Origin: Nitrospinota bacterium
Lineage (GTDB): Bacteria > Nitrospinota > Nitrospinia > UBA9942
Reading direction: 5' to 3'
NCBI GenBank assembly: GCA_016194325.1
Contig: JACQBS010000077.1
Coordinates: 1-38,802, forward strand
DNA: 38,802 nt
In this document: positions 16,226 through 27,041 of the stretch, piece by piece
How the letters are laid out: the number at the start of each line of letters is the position of its first letter
How positions within the stretch are numbered: the first letter of the stretch is position 1
Notes under the pieces: model-generated
Told to the model about the DNA's origin: nothing
The model's database searches: none
Seen by the model: the letters and a program-made list of their open reading frames with translations, nothing else
Program-made: the position numbers and the translations under genes

Positions 16226-17662
16226 ATGGCAAATGAGACTAAATTAACATTAAGGCAGACACATAAGCTGGTGATGACTCCAATGCTCCAGCAGGCAATA
16301 AAGCTTCTGCCCCTCGCACGGCTTGATTTAATCAACCAGATTACTCAGGAACTGACTGAAAACCCCTTGCTTGAAGAAGAAGAGGTTGTGCAGATAAAGG
16401 AGGTCAGTTCTGAGAGCAATGGTTCTGCTGAATCTACTACGGATATAGAATACACAAAGGATAAGGGAAAAGAAAATAAAACAGATATTGACTGGGAGAC
16501 ATATTTTCAGGATAATTCTTACCCACAGTTCCCTTCAGAGGGATATTATACACCTGAAAGACCGCCAATTGAAAATACTCTTAGACAGAAGACATCACTG
16601 AGGGAGTATCTGGCATGGCAGCTTAACCTTTCAGCGGAGGATGACAGGGATAGGTATATAGGCACCATTATTATTGGAAATATTGACGATGACGGATACA
16701 TTAGGAGCAGTGCTGAGGAGATCGCCCAGAGTGTAAATGCGACGGCAGATGATGTAGAAAAGGTCCTTGGGCTTATCCAGTCCTTTGACCCTCCTGGGGT
16801 AGGTGCAAGGGACATTAAAGAGTGTCTTGGCCTGCAGATAAAAAATAAGGGTCCGATTAGCTCGCTGGCTGCAATCCTTATTGAAAGATTTTTAGATGTA
16901 TTGGAGGAGAAAAACTTTCATAAGCTGTCCAAAGAGCTAAATGCACCTATAAAGGACATTGTTGATGCCGTAAAGATTATAAGGGAATTAAACCCGAATC
17001 CCGGCAACAAGTATAACCCTGCTGAGATTCAGTACGTAACACCTGATGTGATTGTAGTAAAGACAGAAGATGATTACCATGTAATGCTCAATGACGAGGG
17101 GATACCAAGACTTAAGGTAAGTCCCTGTTATCAGGAGATATTAAAGAATAAGAATAAGAACGAGGCAAAAGAATATGTTGAGGAAAAATTCAGGTCAGCG
17201 GTATGGTTTATAAAAAGCATTGAACAGAGGAGACAGACTATTTACAAGGTGGCAAAGAGCATTGTTAAATTCCAGAGGGAGTTTCTTGATAAAGGGCTTG
17301 CCCATCTTAAGCCCCTTGTCCTAAAGGATGTTGCTGAAGACATAGGCATGCATGAATCAACAGTAAGCAGGGTTACTACGAATAAATATATATATACACC
17401 TCAGGGGATGTTTGAGTTAAAATTCTTCTTTCACAGCGGAATAAATTCATCAAACGGGGATATGATGTCCTCTGTAAGGGTGAAAGATATGATAAAGGAG
17501 GCTGTGGCGGGTGAATTGGCGGTAAAACCCTTCACAGACCAGAAGCTTGTGGAGTATCTTAAAAACAAGGGAATAAATATAGCGAGGAGGACTGTAACAA
17601 AATATAGGAAGGAAATAAAGATTGCCTCTGCGAGTAAGAGGAAAAAAAGGTTTGAGTATTAA
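16226..17662 (+). CDS. rpoN: RNA polymerase sigma-54 factor
   Basis: LRQTHKLVMTPMLQQAIKLLPLARLDL, MHESTVSRVTTNKYIYTPQGMFELKFFF, RRTVTKYRKEIKIASASKRKK (RpoN box ARRTVTKYR). Confidence 0.97.
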   Translation: MANETKLTLRQTHKLVMTPMLQQAIKLLPLARLDLINQITQELTENPLLEEEEVVQIKEVSSESNGSAESTTDIEYTKDKGKENKTDIDWETYFQDNSYPQFPSEGYYTPERPPIENTLRQKTSLREYLAWQLNLSAEDDRDRYIGTIIIGNIDDDGYIRSSAEEIAQSVNATADDVEKVLGLIQSFDPPGVGARDIKECLGLQIKNKGPISSLAAILIERFLDVLEEKNFHKLSKELNAPIKDIVDAVKIIRELNPNPGNKYNPAEIQYVTPDVIVVKTEDDYHVMLNDEGIPRLKVSPCYQEILKNKNKNEAKEYVEEKFRSAVWFIKSIEQRRQTIYKVAKSIVKFQREFLDKGLAHLKPLVLKDVAEDIGMHESTVSRVTTNKYIYTPQGMFELKFFFHSGINSSNGDMMSSVRVKDMIKEAVAGELAVKPFTDQKLVEYLKNKGINIARRTVTKYRKEIKIASASKRKKRFEY

Positions 17663-17842
17663 AATAAAGTCGCCAGTTCAACAATGAAGTGCAACACTTG
17701 GGAAGCAGAAAGGAAAAAGGTTAAAAAAAATGGGGAAATGGAGAATAGGGGAGAATAAAATATAAAATAAATTCTTTATCCCTTTCTCCTGTATATATTT
17801 TAATTCTTTGTGCCTTTGTGGTTAAAATTAAAGGAGGAAAAA

Positions 17843-18388
17843 ATGCAGGTTACTGTAACAGGCAGGAATATTGAGATGACGGATGCACTAAAGAAGTATG
17901 CAGAAGAAAAGGTTCAGAAGGTGAAGAAGTTTCTTAACACCACCATTGATGCCCATGTAATACTCGCTGTGGAAAAGTTTCGCCAGAAGGCAGAGGTAAC
18001 AATCAATGCCAACGGTGTAAAGATTCATGGTGAAGAGGTTACTGAGGATATGTATTCCTCTATAGACAAGGTAATGGATAAGATAGACAGGCAGGTGAGG
18101 AAACACAAGGAGAGGATATGGGCATTGAAAAATAAACAGCATGAAAAGGATGTAAACATAAAGATGGATATAATCTCAAGGGAGAGCATAGAGGAGGTGG
18201 GCGATACGCCGCATCAGATTATAAAGACGAGGAGTTTTGCCTATAAACCTATGTCTGTTGATGAGGCAGGCATGCAGATGGACCTCCTCGGATATGGATT
18301 TCTTGTGTTCAGGAACTCAAATAATGGAAAGATAAATGTTCTATATAAGAGAAAAGATGACAATTACGGACTGATTGAACCCGAATAA
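17843..18388 (+). CDS. hpf: Ribosome hibernation promoting factor (long form)
   Basis: MQVTVTGRNIEMTDALKKYAEEKVQKVKKFL; SD aggagg; C-terminal dimerisation domain IIKTRSFAYKPMSVDEAGMQMDLLGYGFLVFRN. Confidence 0.93.
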   Translation: MQVTVTGRNIEMTDALKKYAEEKVQKVKKFLNTTIDAHVILAVEKFRQKAEVTINANGVKIHGEEVTEDMYSSIDKVMDKIDRQVRKHKERIWALKNKQHEKDVNIKMDIISRESIEEVGDTPHQIIKTRSFAYKPMSVDEAGMQMDLLGYGFLVFRNSNNGKINVLYKRKDDNYGLIEPE

Positions 18389-18852
18389 TGAAGATAACAG
18401 AAATTTTAGATGCAGATTCTATCATAGCTGACCTGAAGGCAAAGGGAAAAAGGGATGTAATCTCCGAGTTGGTAGAGCTGCTGGTTAAAAGCGGAAAGGT
18501 GAGGGATAAGAATAAATTGCTTGATGCCCTTATGGAGAGGGAGAGGCTTGGCAGCACAGGCATAGGTGAAAATGTAGCAATCCCGCATGCCAAGTCTAAT
18601 GAGATAGATACAATTATAGCCACATTCGGGCGGTCAAACGGCGGCATCAGTTTTGACTCCCTTGACCAGAAACCTGTTTACTTTGTATTTTTGCTTATAG
18701 CACCTGAGAAGTCGGCAGGTATGCATTTAAAAACATTGGCAAGAATTTCCAAGCTCTTAAAAAATCCTTTATTTCGCCAGGATTTGATAAAGGCAAAGAA
18801 TGAGAAGGAGATATACGAGGCTATTTCAAGGGAAGATTCAAAACTGATATAA
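18388..18852 (+). CDS. ptsN: PTS sugar transporter subunit IIA (nitrogen-type)
   Basis: ALMERERLGSTGIGENVAIPHAKSNEID with phospho-His motif. Confidence 0.9.
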   Translation: MKITEILDADSIIADLKAKGKRDVISELVELLVKSGKVRDKNKLLDALMERERLGSTGIGENVAIPHAKSNEIDTIIATFGRSNGGISFDSLDQKPVYFVFLLIAPEKSAGMHLKTLARISKLLKNPLFRQDLIKAKNEKEIYEAISREDSKLI

Positions 18853-18855
18853 AGT

Positions 18856-18930
18856 ATCAAAGAGTCAGAGTGTCAGAGTGTCAGAGTAATCTTTGATAAT
18901 ATCTATGACACTTTGACACTTTGACACTTG
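18856..18930. repeat. Word-repeat inverted repeat (TCAGAGTG x3 / GACACTTT x3)
   Basis: 8-bp period on both arms; right arm runs into the start of the next CDS. Confidence 0.85.
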
Positions 18931-18933
18931 AAA

Positions 18934-19350
18934 ATGATAGGCACAGTTATAGTAACTCACGGGAATCTGGCTGCTGAACTATTAAAGACAGCAGAGGCAA
19001 TAGCAGGCGGTAAAATTGATATTCTGTCTGTTTCAATAGACAGTAATGAAAAACCGGAGGCTATCAGGCAGAAGGTGAAAACGGCTATAAAATCAGCCGA
19101 TAAGGGGGATGGTGTGCTTATCCTGACTGATATGTTTGGAGGGACACCCTCTAATATCTGCATATCGTTTTTGGATGAGTTTATGGCTGAAGTGGTATCC
19201 GGCGTTAATCTTCCGATGATACTCAAAGTCCCTTTTATGAGGGAGAAGGGGAGTCTGATAGATGCAGCAAATTTTATAAGGGAATACGGACAGAAAAATA
19301 TATCTGTAGCTACGGATTTATTGCATAAAAATCAGGTTATCAAAAATTAA
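18934..19350 (+). CDS. PTS system mannose/fructose-type EIIA component
   Basis: MIGTVIVTHGNLAAELLKTAEAIAG, GVLILTDMFGGTPSNICISF; ATG at 18934 (track uses TTG 18928). Confidence 0.9.
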   Translation: MIGTVIVTHGNLAAELLKTAEAIAGGKIDILSVSIDSNEKPEAIRQKVKTAIKSADKGDGVLILTDMFGGTPSNICISFLDEFMAEVVSGVNLPMILKVPFMREKGSLIDAANFIREYGQKNISVATDLLHKNQVIKN

Positions 19351-19354
19351 ATTG

Positions 19355-19630
19355 ATGGAGACTATTGCAGTTATTATTAAAGATGAACTTGGGCTGCATG
19401 CAAAACCAGCCTTTCGTCTGGCACAGCTTGCAAATAGTTTTAAATCTGAGCTTGTAATAGAAAATAATGAAAGAAGGGTAAACGGCAAGAGCGTTTTAGA
19501 GATACTGACCTTATCAGCCAATAAGGGGAGTGAAATTAGATTGGTAATTACAGGCGAAGATGAGAAGGATGCAGCAGACAGATTGAAGAAACTTTTAAAT
19601 GGCAGTCTTGGTGAAGGGAATGGCAAATAA
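19355..19630 (+). CDS. ptsH: Phosphocarrier protein HPr
   Basis: DELGLHAKPAFRLAQLANSF, RRVNGKSVLEILTLSANKGSEI. Confidence 0.93.
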   Translation: METIAVIIKDELGLHAKPAFRLAQLANSFKSELVIENNERRVNGKSVLEILTLSANKGSEIRLVITGEDEKDAADRLKKLLNGSLGEGNGK

Positions 19631-21467
19631 TAAAAATAAAGCGGTTGCTCAAGATTATACGATAAGGGGTATAGCAGCATCACCGGGGATAGCGATAGGA
19701 AGGGTGTATATCCTTGACAGGACAAAACCGTGCATACTGCGGCATACTATTGCGGATTCTCATATTGAGAATGAGATACAGAGGTTTAATCAGGCTCTGG
19801 AAAAATCAAAGGCACAACTAATGGAGATAAGGGAAAAGGCGAAGAAGGACATTGGCTCAAATCATCTCTATATACTTGATGCCCATATCATGATGCTGAA
19901 AGATGCCACCCTCGTAGAAAATACCATAAACTTCATAAGGGGGGAGAAGGTTAATGCAGAATGGGCATTAAAAGAATCGTTGGAAGGCTTTTTGAAAAAG
20001 TTTGAGAATATAAGCGATGAATACATCAGCGGAAGAAAGAAGGATATTGAGCAGGTTGTATACAGGATATTGAGGAATATGATAGGGCATCATCTGGAGA
20101 GCCTTGCTGATTTAGAGGAGCCTGTGATAATTGTAGCACATGACCTTACACCTGCTGATACTATCCAGATGAAGAGGGAAAAGGTGCTCGGTTTTGCTAC
20201 TGACGCCGGGGGGAAGACATCCCATACAGGTATTATGGCATCTGCATTTGAAATCCCTGCTGTGGTTGGGCTTAAGAATATAACTGAAAAGGCAAAGAAC
20301 GGTGATTCAGTTATTGTGGATGGGATTGACGGCTCGGTTATCCTGGCACCGGACGCTGATACATTTCAATCATTCTTGAAAAAACAGCAGAGATTCAAGT
20401 ATTATGAAAAGGAGCTCTTAAAATCTAAAGACCTGCCGGCAATAACAAAGGATGGCCACAGGGTTAAGCTCATGTCAAACATTGAGTATTCTGACGAGGT
20501 TGACCTTGCAATAAGATACGGTGCGGAGGGGGTAGGTCTTTACAGGACAGAATATCTCTATATAAATAAAGATGGACTGCCGACAGAGGAGGAGCATTTC
20601 CTTGATTATAAAAAAGTTGCAATGCGGATAAAAAACAGTTACTCAATTATACGAACATTAGACCTCGGCGGGGATAAATTTATCTCTGAGTCAAAGTCAG
20701 ATAGAGAGGACAATCCCGCCCTCGGTTTAAGAGGCATAAGGTTCTGTCTCAACAGGACAGATATATTTAAGACCCAGTTGAAAGGTATATTGAGGGCAAG
20801 CCACTACGGGAAGCTGAAACTCATGTATCCTATGATTTCAAGTGTTGATGAATTAAGGTATGCAAATCAGATACTGGAAGAGGTAAAAAATGAGCTTAAA
20901 ACAAAAGGAATCCCCTTTGATTCAGATATTGAAGTCGGGGCGATGATTGAAACACCGTCGGCATCTGTTATTACAGACCTCCTCTCCGAAGAGGTGGATT
21001 TCTTCAGCATAGGGACAAATGATTTGATTCAGTATACCCTGGCAATGGATAGGATAAATGAGCAGGTTGCGTATCTGTATCAGCCGCTCCACCCTGCAGT
21101 CTTGAGGATGCTTAAAAACATCATATCGTCAGCAGAAAAGACAGGAATTCCTGTAAGTATTTGTGGTATGATGGGCGGTGATAATATACATACACTTATC
21201 CTTTTAGGCATGGGGAGGATAGAGTCTATAAGCATGGACCCCCACTCTATCCCAAAGGTTAAGAAATTTATACGTCAGATAAAGTATGAAGACGCAGTGA
21301 GGGTGGCACATGAGATTTTAAAATTAAAGTCAACGGATGATGTAAAGAAATATTTAAACGAAGAGATACCTCGGATATATCCGGAGGATATGGAAGAGTA
21401 TGACTTTTCTAATAAATCAATGTTGAGTAGAAAGGAGGACATCTCAGAATTACAAATTGCAGGTTGA
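19620..21467 (+). CDS. ptsI: Phosphoenolpyruvate-protein phosphotransferase (Enzyme I)
   Basis: GIAASPGIAIGRVY, TDAGGKTSHTGIMASAFEIPAVVG, GVGLYRTEYLY, SIGTNDLIQYTLAMDR. Confidence 0.96.
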   Translation: MANNKNKAVAQDYTIRGIAASPGIAIGRVYILDRTKPCILRHTIADSHIENEIQRFNQALEKSKAQLMEIREKAKKDIGSNHLYILDAHIMMLKDATLVENTINFIRGEKVNAEWALKESLEGFLKKFENISDEYISGRKKDIEQVVYRILRNMIGHHLESLADLEEPVIIVAHDLTPADTIQMKREKVLGFATDAGGKTSHTGIMASAFEIPAVVGLKNITEKAKNGDSVIVDGIDGSVILAPDADTFQSFLKKQQRFKYYEKELLKSKDLPAITKDGHRVKLMSNIEYSDEVDLAIRYGAEGVGLYRTEYLYINKDGLPTEEEHFLDYKKVAMRIKNSYSIIRTLDLGGDKFISESKSDREDNPALGLRGIRFCLNRTDIFKTQLKGILRASHYGKLKLMYPMISSVDELRYANQILEEVKNELKTKGIPFDSDIEVGAMIETPSASVITDLLSEEVDFFSIGTNDLIQYTLAMDRINEQVAYLYQPLHPAVLRMLKNIISSAEKTGIPVSICGMMGGDNIHTLILLGMGRIESISMDPHSIPKVKKFIRQIKYEDAVRVAHEILKLKSTDDVKKYLNEEIPRIYPEDMEEYDFSNKSMLSRKEDISELQIAG

Positions 21468-21500
21468 AAATTAAAAAATTAAAACATATAATTTCGGGAT

Positions 21501-21515
21501 ACCCGCAAAGCGGGT
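21501..21515. repeat. Perfect short hairpin ACCCGC-AAA-GCGGGT upstream of metK
   Basis: 6-bp stem with 3-nt loop in the ptsI-metK intergenic region. Confidence 0.7.
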
Positions 21516-21543
21516 CTTAAAACATTCAATTTAGGGAGGATTA

Positions 21544-22710
21544 ATGGGCAGGACAAATTATTTTTTTACTTCTGAGTCGGTGACCGAAGGTCATCCTGAT
21601 AAAATCGCAGACCAGATTTCTGATTCAGTTCTTGACGCAATCTATACAGAAGACCCTCACGGGAGGGTGGCATGTGAGACATTGGTAACCACAGGGCTGA
21701 TATTTGTTGCAGGTGAGATTACCACAAAGGCTTATGTGGATATTCCAAAGGTAGCAAGGGATGTCATAAAGGATATCGGCTATACAAGGGCAAAATACGG
21801 ATTTGATTATGAGACATGCTCGGTAATCACATCCATAAAGGAGCAGTCCCCTGATATCGCCATGGGAGTTGACAGGGGCAAGGAAGAAGAGCAGGGGGCA
21901 GGCGACCAGGGGCTGATGTTCGGATATGCAACAAATGAGACTCCGGAATTGATGCCAATGCCTATATCGCTGGCACATAAGCTTACAATGAAACTGTCAG
22001 AGGTTAGAAAGAAAGATATTGTCCCCTATCTAAGGCCTGACGGGAAATCACAGGTTACAGTAGAATATGCTGATGGAAAGCCTGTGAGGGTAGATACGGT
22101 GGTTATATCCACCCAGCATAGCCCTGATGTAACCTTGAAAGAGATTAAGGAGGATATGATAGAAAAGGTTATAAAGCCTGTTATTCCGCATAAACTCTTG
22201 AATGAGGAAAAAATAAAATATCATATAAATCCTACAGGAAGATTTGTTGTCGGGGGCCCGATGGGAGATTGCGGCCTTACAGGGAGGAAGATAATAGTTG
22301 ATACCTACGGAGGGGTAGGGAGCCATGGAGGCGGTGCATTTTCAGGAAAAGACCCTTCAAAGGTGGACAGGTCGGCATCTTATATGGCAAGATATGTAGC
22401 AAAGAACCTGGTAGCATCAGGGATAGCAGATAAATGCGAGGTTCAGATTGCCTATGCCATCGGTGTTGCTGAACCTGTATCAATCATGGTAGATACATTT
22501 AAGACAGAGAAGATTCCGCTAAAGAAGATACATGAGCTTGTGAGGGAATTTTTTGACATGAGGCCGTCAAAGATTATAAAGCATCTCAATTTGAGAAGGC
22601 CGATATACAGAAAGACAGCAGCCTATGGTCATTTTGGGAGGGAGCTGCCTGAGTTCACATGGGAAAAGACTGACAAGGCTGATGCAATAAGAAAGGCAGC
22701 AGGACTATAA
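21544..22710 (+). CDS. metK: S-adenosylmethionine synthetase
   Basis: [75 protein letters not shown]. Confidence 0.97.
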   Translation: MGRTNYFFTSESVTEGHPDKIADQISDSVLDAIYTEDPHGRVACETLVTTGLIFVAGEITTKAYVDIPKVARDVIKDIGYTRAKYGFDYETCSVITSIKEQSPDIAMGVDRGKEEEQGAGDQGLMFGYATNETPELMPMPISLAHKLTMKLSEVRKKDIVPYLRPDGKSQVTVEYADGKPVRVDTVVISTQHSPDVTLKEIKEDMIEKVIKPVIPHKLLNEEKIKYHINPTGRFVVGGPMGDCGLTGRKIIVDTYGGVGSHGGGAFSGKDPSKVDRSASYMARYVAKNLVASGIADKCEVQIAYAIGVAEPVSIMVDTFKTEKIPLKKIHELVREFFDMRPSKIIKHLNLRRPIYRKTAAYGHFGRELPEFTWEKTDKADAIRKAAGL

Positions 22711-22716
22711 CTAAAT

Positions 22717-22770
22717 AAAAGGTTAAGGTTGAGGTTTAGGTTTTTTTATCCTTAACCTCAGCCTTTCTTT
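22717..22770. repeat. Word-repeat inverted repeat (AAAAGGTTAAGGTTGAGGTTTAGG / CCTTAACCTCAGCCTTTCTTT)
   Basis: GGTTRA hexamer words vs TTAACC words; 15 nt upstream of ahcY. Confidence 0.8.
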
Positions 22771-22772
22771 AA

Positions 22773-24077
<1,305 letters not shown>

Positions 24078-24086
24078 CCTTAATAA

Positions 24087-24121
24087 TTTGAAATTTCAAA
24101 TTTGAAATTTGAGATTTCAGG
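24087..24121. repeat. Heptameric palindromic repeat TTTGAAA TTTCAAA TTTGAAA TTTGAGA TTTCAGG
   Basis: 7-bp period, self-complementary units, ends 12 nt before next CDS. Confidence 0.85.
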
Positions 24122-24133
24122 AGGGGAGGGTTT

Positions 24134-24907
24134 ATGCCAGAGGAAAAGAGTGAGGAGTTGGAGGATTTTGAAAAGGATTTGCTCAATAAGGCAAAGGCAT
24201 CCGGGGGCTCAAAGAAGATAGTGGTTATACTCCTTTTAGTGGTAATTGTATTGGGGGGTGTATTTGTTGGAATTAAATATCTCCCTTCATCTAAAAAACC
24301 TGCTGAGGAAGTAGCAGTTGCACCGCCTCCTCCTAAAAAAGAGGTATTGCCGCATGTAGAAAAGGCTCCTCCACCGCCTCCCCCTGAAGTCAAAAAGGCG
24401 CCAGTTGTTGAAGCCCCTCCTCCGCCGTCAGAAAGGAAATATACTGTTCAGGTAGGGACTTATATATATAAAAGCAGTATGGATGCTGTATCAAAGGATA
24501 TAAAAGGAAAGGGTTTTACCCCTTCTGAAAAAAGAGGGCTATCAGAGATTCCTGCATATCAGGTTGATGTGGGAGAATTTCAGAATGCAGAAGAGGTAAG
24601 GAATATAGTTAAGAAGCTTGTAACCAACGATATAGAGGTGAAGTTTAAGATTATCTCAGCCGGGCTATATACACTCTCAGCGGGTGTATTTCATGATAAG
24701 CAAAGGGCTGAGGAGTTCAAGAATACATTAGTTGATAAAGGTTATCCTGCAAATGTCATTGAAGAGAAGAAAAAGAGGAAGGTATATATTCTGAGGATGG
24801 GCGATTTTAAAGATTACAAAGAGGCAAAAGAGACCCGTCTTAAACTTGCAGATAAGGGCATAAATTCTATTGTTGTAAAGATACCTGAGACAACTAAGAC
24901 AAATTAA
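24134..24907 (+). CDS. SPOR domain-containing membrane protein with Pro-rich linker
   Basis: N-terminal TM, APPPPKKEV...PPPPPEVKK linker, repeated YTVQVGTY.. / YTLSAGVFHDKQRAEEFKNTLVDKGYPANVIE SPOR-like units. Confidence 0.85.
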   Translation: MPEEKSEELEDFEKDLLNKAKASGGSKKIVVILLLVVIVLGGVFVGIKYLPSSKKPAEEVAVAPPPPKKEVLPHVEKAPPPPPPEVKKAPVVEAPPPPSERKYTVQVGTYIYKSSMDAVSKDIKGKGFTPSEKRGLSEIPAYQVDVGEFQNAEEVRNIVKKLVTNDIEVKFKIISAGLYTLSAGVFHDKQRAEEFKNTLVDKGYPANVIEEKKKRKVYILRMGDFKDYKEAKETRLKLADKGINSIVVKIPETTKTN

Positions 24908-25074
24908 AACACGGAGACACAGAGGCTCAGAAAACAAAAAAGAAAGTATTTAGCCACAGATTCACACAGACTAATTAAAAACGGTTCAAACAGTTTAAAC
25001 GGTTTAAAAAGTCAGTGAAAGTCCGTGCTTGAATAATAGTTATTCTCCGTGTCTCAGTGCCTCCGTGGTTAAAA
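24907..25074. repeat. Nested word-repeat inverted repeats upstream of tRNA-Leu
   Basis: Outer ACACGGAGACACAGAGGCTCAG / CTCCGTGTCTCAGTGCCTCCGTGG; inner TAGCCACAGATTCACACAGA and ACGGTTCAAACAGTTTAAACGGTTTAAA. Confidence 0.8.
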
Positions 25075-25092
25075 AACTCTTTTCAACTAATA

Positions 25093-25177
<85 letters not shown>

Positions 25178-25196
25178 CTAAAAAAAGTCAGATTGT

Positions 25197-25347
25197 TGTG
25201 TGGCTTTACAACCACGCACAAACCTATTTTATCCGAAAGCATACTACCCTTACCAAGATTGAGAGTGATGTTGTCGTCAAGCCAAGCGTTCAAACAATCC
25301 AAAAAAACGCCAAATCGTTAGGCGTTCCAATGGAGGATTTGGTATAA
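25197..25347 (+). pseudogene. C-terminal fragment of an XRE/HTH_3 regulator
   Basis: In-frame ..FIRKHTTLTKIESDVVVKPSVQTIQKNAKSLGVPMEDLV* with no start codon; starts next to the tRNA-Leu 3' end. Confidence 0.7.
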
Positions 25348-25392
25348 TAAAAAGGTCGATTATAAAAATTAAACTGAAGGGAGGTAAAAAAT

Positions 25393-25578
25393 ATAAAAAC
25401 TCTAAAATGTGATCTTTGCGAAGTAACGGCGGAAGGTGCGACATTCGAAGAATGGATGAAGGCGCTCATGCCTCACTACATGAAAGCTCACGCCGACGTG
25501 ATGAATGACCCTAAAAATGGAAAGGAGGAACAGCAGAAATGGATGGCTGAAAATAAGACAAGGTTTGACGCTGCTTAG
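25393..25578 (+). pseudogene. Small conserved Cys-containing protein with ATA in place of start codon
   Basis: (I)KTLKCDLCEVTAEGATFEEWMKALMPHYMKAHADVMNDPKNGKEEQQKWMAENKTRFDAA*; SD gggagg 8 nt upstream of ATA. Confidence 0.6.
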
Positions 25579-25625
25579 AATATAGTCGAAAAGATTAACA
25601 AACTAATACTTACTTAAAAACAACT

Positions 25626-25838
25626 ATGAAACAATTCACATGCAGAGAAATGGGCGGCCCGTGCGACTAAGTTTTCAATGGTACAACCGCCGAGGAAGTT
25701 GCCAATATGGGCGGTCAACATATTATGAGTTCAACGGATGCAGCTCATAAACCAATGCGAGAGCAAATGGCTAAATCCAGCAAGGAAGACAAGGATAACT
25801 GGATGGTCTGGTTCAAGGGAGAGTGGAATAAGAAATAA
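25626..25838 (+). pseudogene. DUF1059-like small protein with in-frame TAA
   Basis: MKQFTCREMGGPCD*VFNGTTAEEVANMGGQHIMSSTDAAHKPMREQMAKSSKEDKDNWMVWFKGEWNKK*; single TAA at 25668-25670 interrupts an otherwise continuous frame. Confidence 0.75.
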
Positions 25839-25844
25839 AATCCC

Positions 25845-26255
25845 ATGAAGAAATATATTCTCGGTGCTGTTGCCAGCACAGTAATCGGTTTTGCAACCGC
25901 TTTCATCTGGCATTTACTACTCTTTCAAAATCTCTATACACAACTAGGAGTTATCGGCAGAATTGAGCCGAATATCCCTCTTGGATTTATTGCCAATCTT
26001 GCGCTGGCACTAACTCTTTCGTATCTCTATCCAAAACTCGTATCTTCCGAAAAAAACAGTAATCCTATTCTGGGTGGTATTCGTTTTGGGGTTATCATCG
26101 GAATCCTTAACATAATTTTCTGGGTGTTGAAATTCGCGGCGACTCAACCGCTTTCTTCGATACCGACCTTCATGGCAATTGAGGGAGCATTTGAACTCAT
26201 ACAGCCTACGCTTATCGGCATTGCGTTAGGATTCGTATATCGAAAAAGGATATGA
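25845..26255 (+). CDS. Small integral membrane protein of unknown function
   Basis: Four predicted hydrophobic segments; overlaps next CDS by 4 nt. Confidence 0.8.
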   Translation: MKKYILGAVASTVIGFATAFIWHLLLFQNLYTQLGVIGRIEPNIPLGFIANLALALTLSYLYPKLVSSEKNSNPILGGIRFGVIIGILNIIFWVLKFAATQPLSSIPTFMAIEGAFELIQPTLIGIALGFVYRKRI

Positions 26256-26695
26256 CAAAACTACATCACGAAATTAAAATCAACGCGCCGGTCAAAAAAG
26301 TCTGGGCGGTACTTGCGAATCTTGAGAATGTGGCGAAGTACAATCCTGTCGTTGCACATGCTCGCTACATCAGTCCAAACAGAGAAGGCGTCGGCGCGGC
26401 CCGCCAGTGCGAGTTTAAGCCGAAAGGGTCGGGCAAGGAGCGCGTATTCGAGTGGGAGCCGGAGCGTCTGCTTGCCATTGAACTCTTTGAGCACAACTGG
26501 CCGGTCAAGACCATGCGTTGGTGGACGCGGTTGCACGCGGAGGGGAACAATACGCGTGTCAGTCAAGATATAGAATACGAAATGAAATTCAGCATTCTCG
26601 GAAAGCTCATGAACGCGCTCATGATGAACCGCAAACTTAATCAGGGAGTAGCGGAGATTTTTGAGAATCTGAAAAAATTTACTGAGGAGAATTGA
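26252..26695 (+). CDS. SRPBCC (START/Bet v1-like, polyketide cyclase) family protein
   Basis: HHEIKINAPVKKVWAVLANLENVAKYNPVV...FENLKKFTE. Confidence 0.85.
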   Translation: MTKLHHEIKINAPVKKVWAVLANLENVAKYNPVVAHARYISPNREGVGAARQCEFKPKGSGKERVFEWEPERLLAIELFEHNWPVKTMRWWTRLHAEGNNTRVSQDIEYEMKFSILGKLMNALMMNRKLNQGVAEIFENLKKFTEEN

Positions 26696-26699
26696 ATAT

Positions 26700-27041
26700 A
26701 TGGCTTATAACGAACAGCTTGCCGAGAAAGTCCGAAAAGCACTCTCCCATCAAAAAACCGTTGAAGAAAAGAAAATGATGGGCGGCTTGACTTTTATGAT
26801 GAACGGAAAAATGTGCGTTGGTGTCCATACCGATGAAATCATGTGCCGCATCGATCCTGATATTCAGAACGAAGCGTTGCGCCATAAGGGCTCGCGCATA
26901 ATGGATTTTACAGGCAAACCAATGAGAGGATTTGTTTTTGTAAAAAAGGAATCAATTAAGACCGCAAAAGATTTTAACTACTGGATTCAACTAGCGCTTG
27001 ATTTTAATAAGAAAGCAAAGGCGTCAAAAAAACGACCATGA
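26700..27041 (+). CDS. TfoX/Sxy N-terminal domain protein
   Basis: KKMMGGLTFMMNGKMCVGVHTDEIMCRIDPD...MRGFVFV. Confidence 0.85.
   Translation: MAYNEQLAEKVRKALSHQKTVEEKKMMGGLTFMMNGKMCVGVHTDEIMCRIDPDIQNEALRHKGSRIMDFTGKPMRGFVFVKKESIKTAKDFNYWIQLALDFNKKAKASKKRP

Noticed and set aside
17672-17705. GTCGCCAGTTCAACAATGAAGTGCAACACTTGGG as an IS remnant
   Set aside because: Only a short AAGTG-CAA-CACTT hairpin; too little sequence to assign to any IS.
18856-18930. CRISPR-like periodic repeats
   Set aside because: Units are 8 bp, contiguous and complementary between arms; no 25-40 bp repeats with unique spacers and no cas genes.
21468-21543. Possible SAM riboswitch upstream of metK
   Set aside because: Only a 6-bp ACCCGC/GCGGGT hairpin is seen; the region is too short and lacks SAM-riboswitch core motifs.
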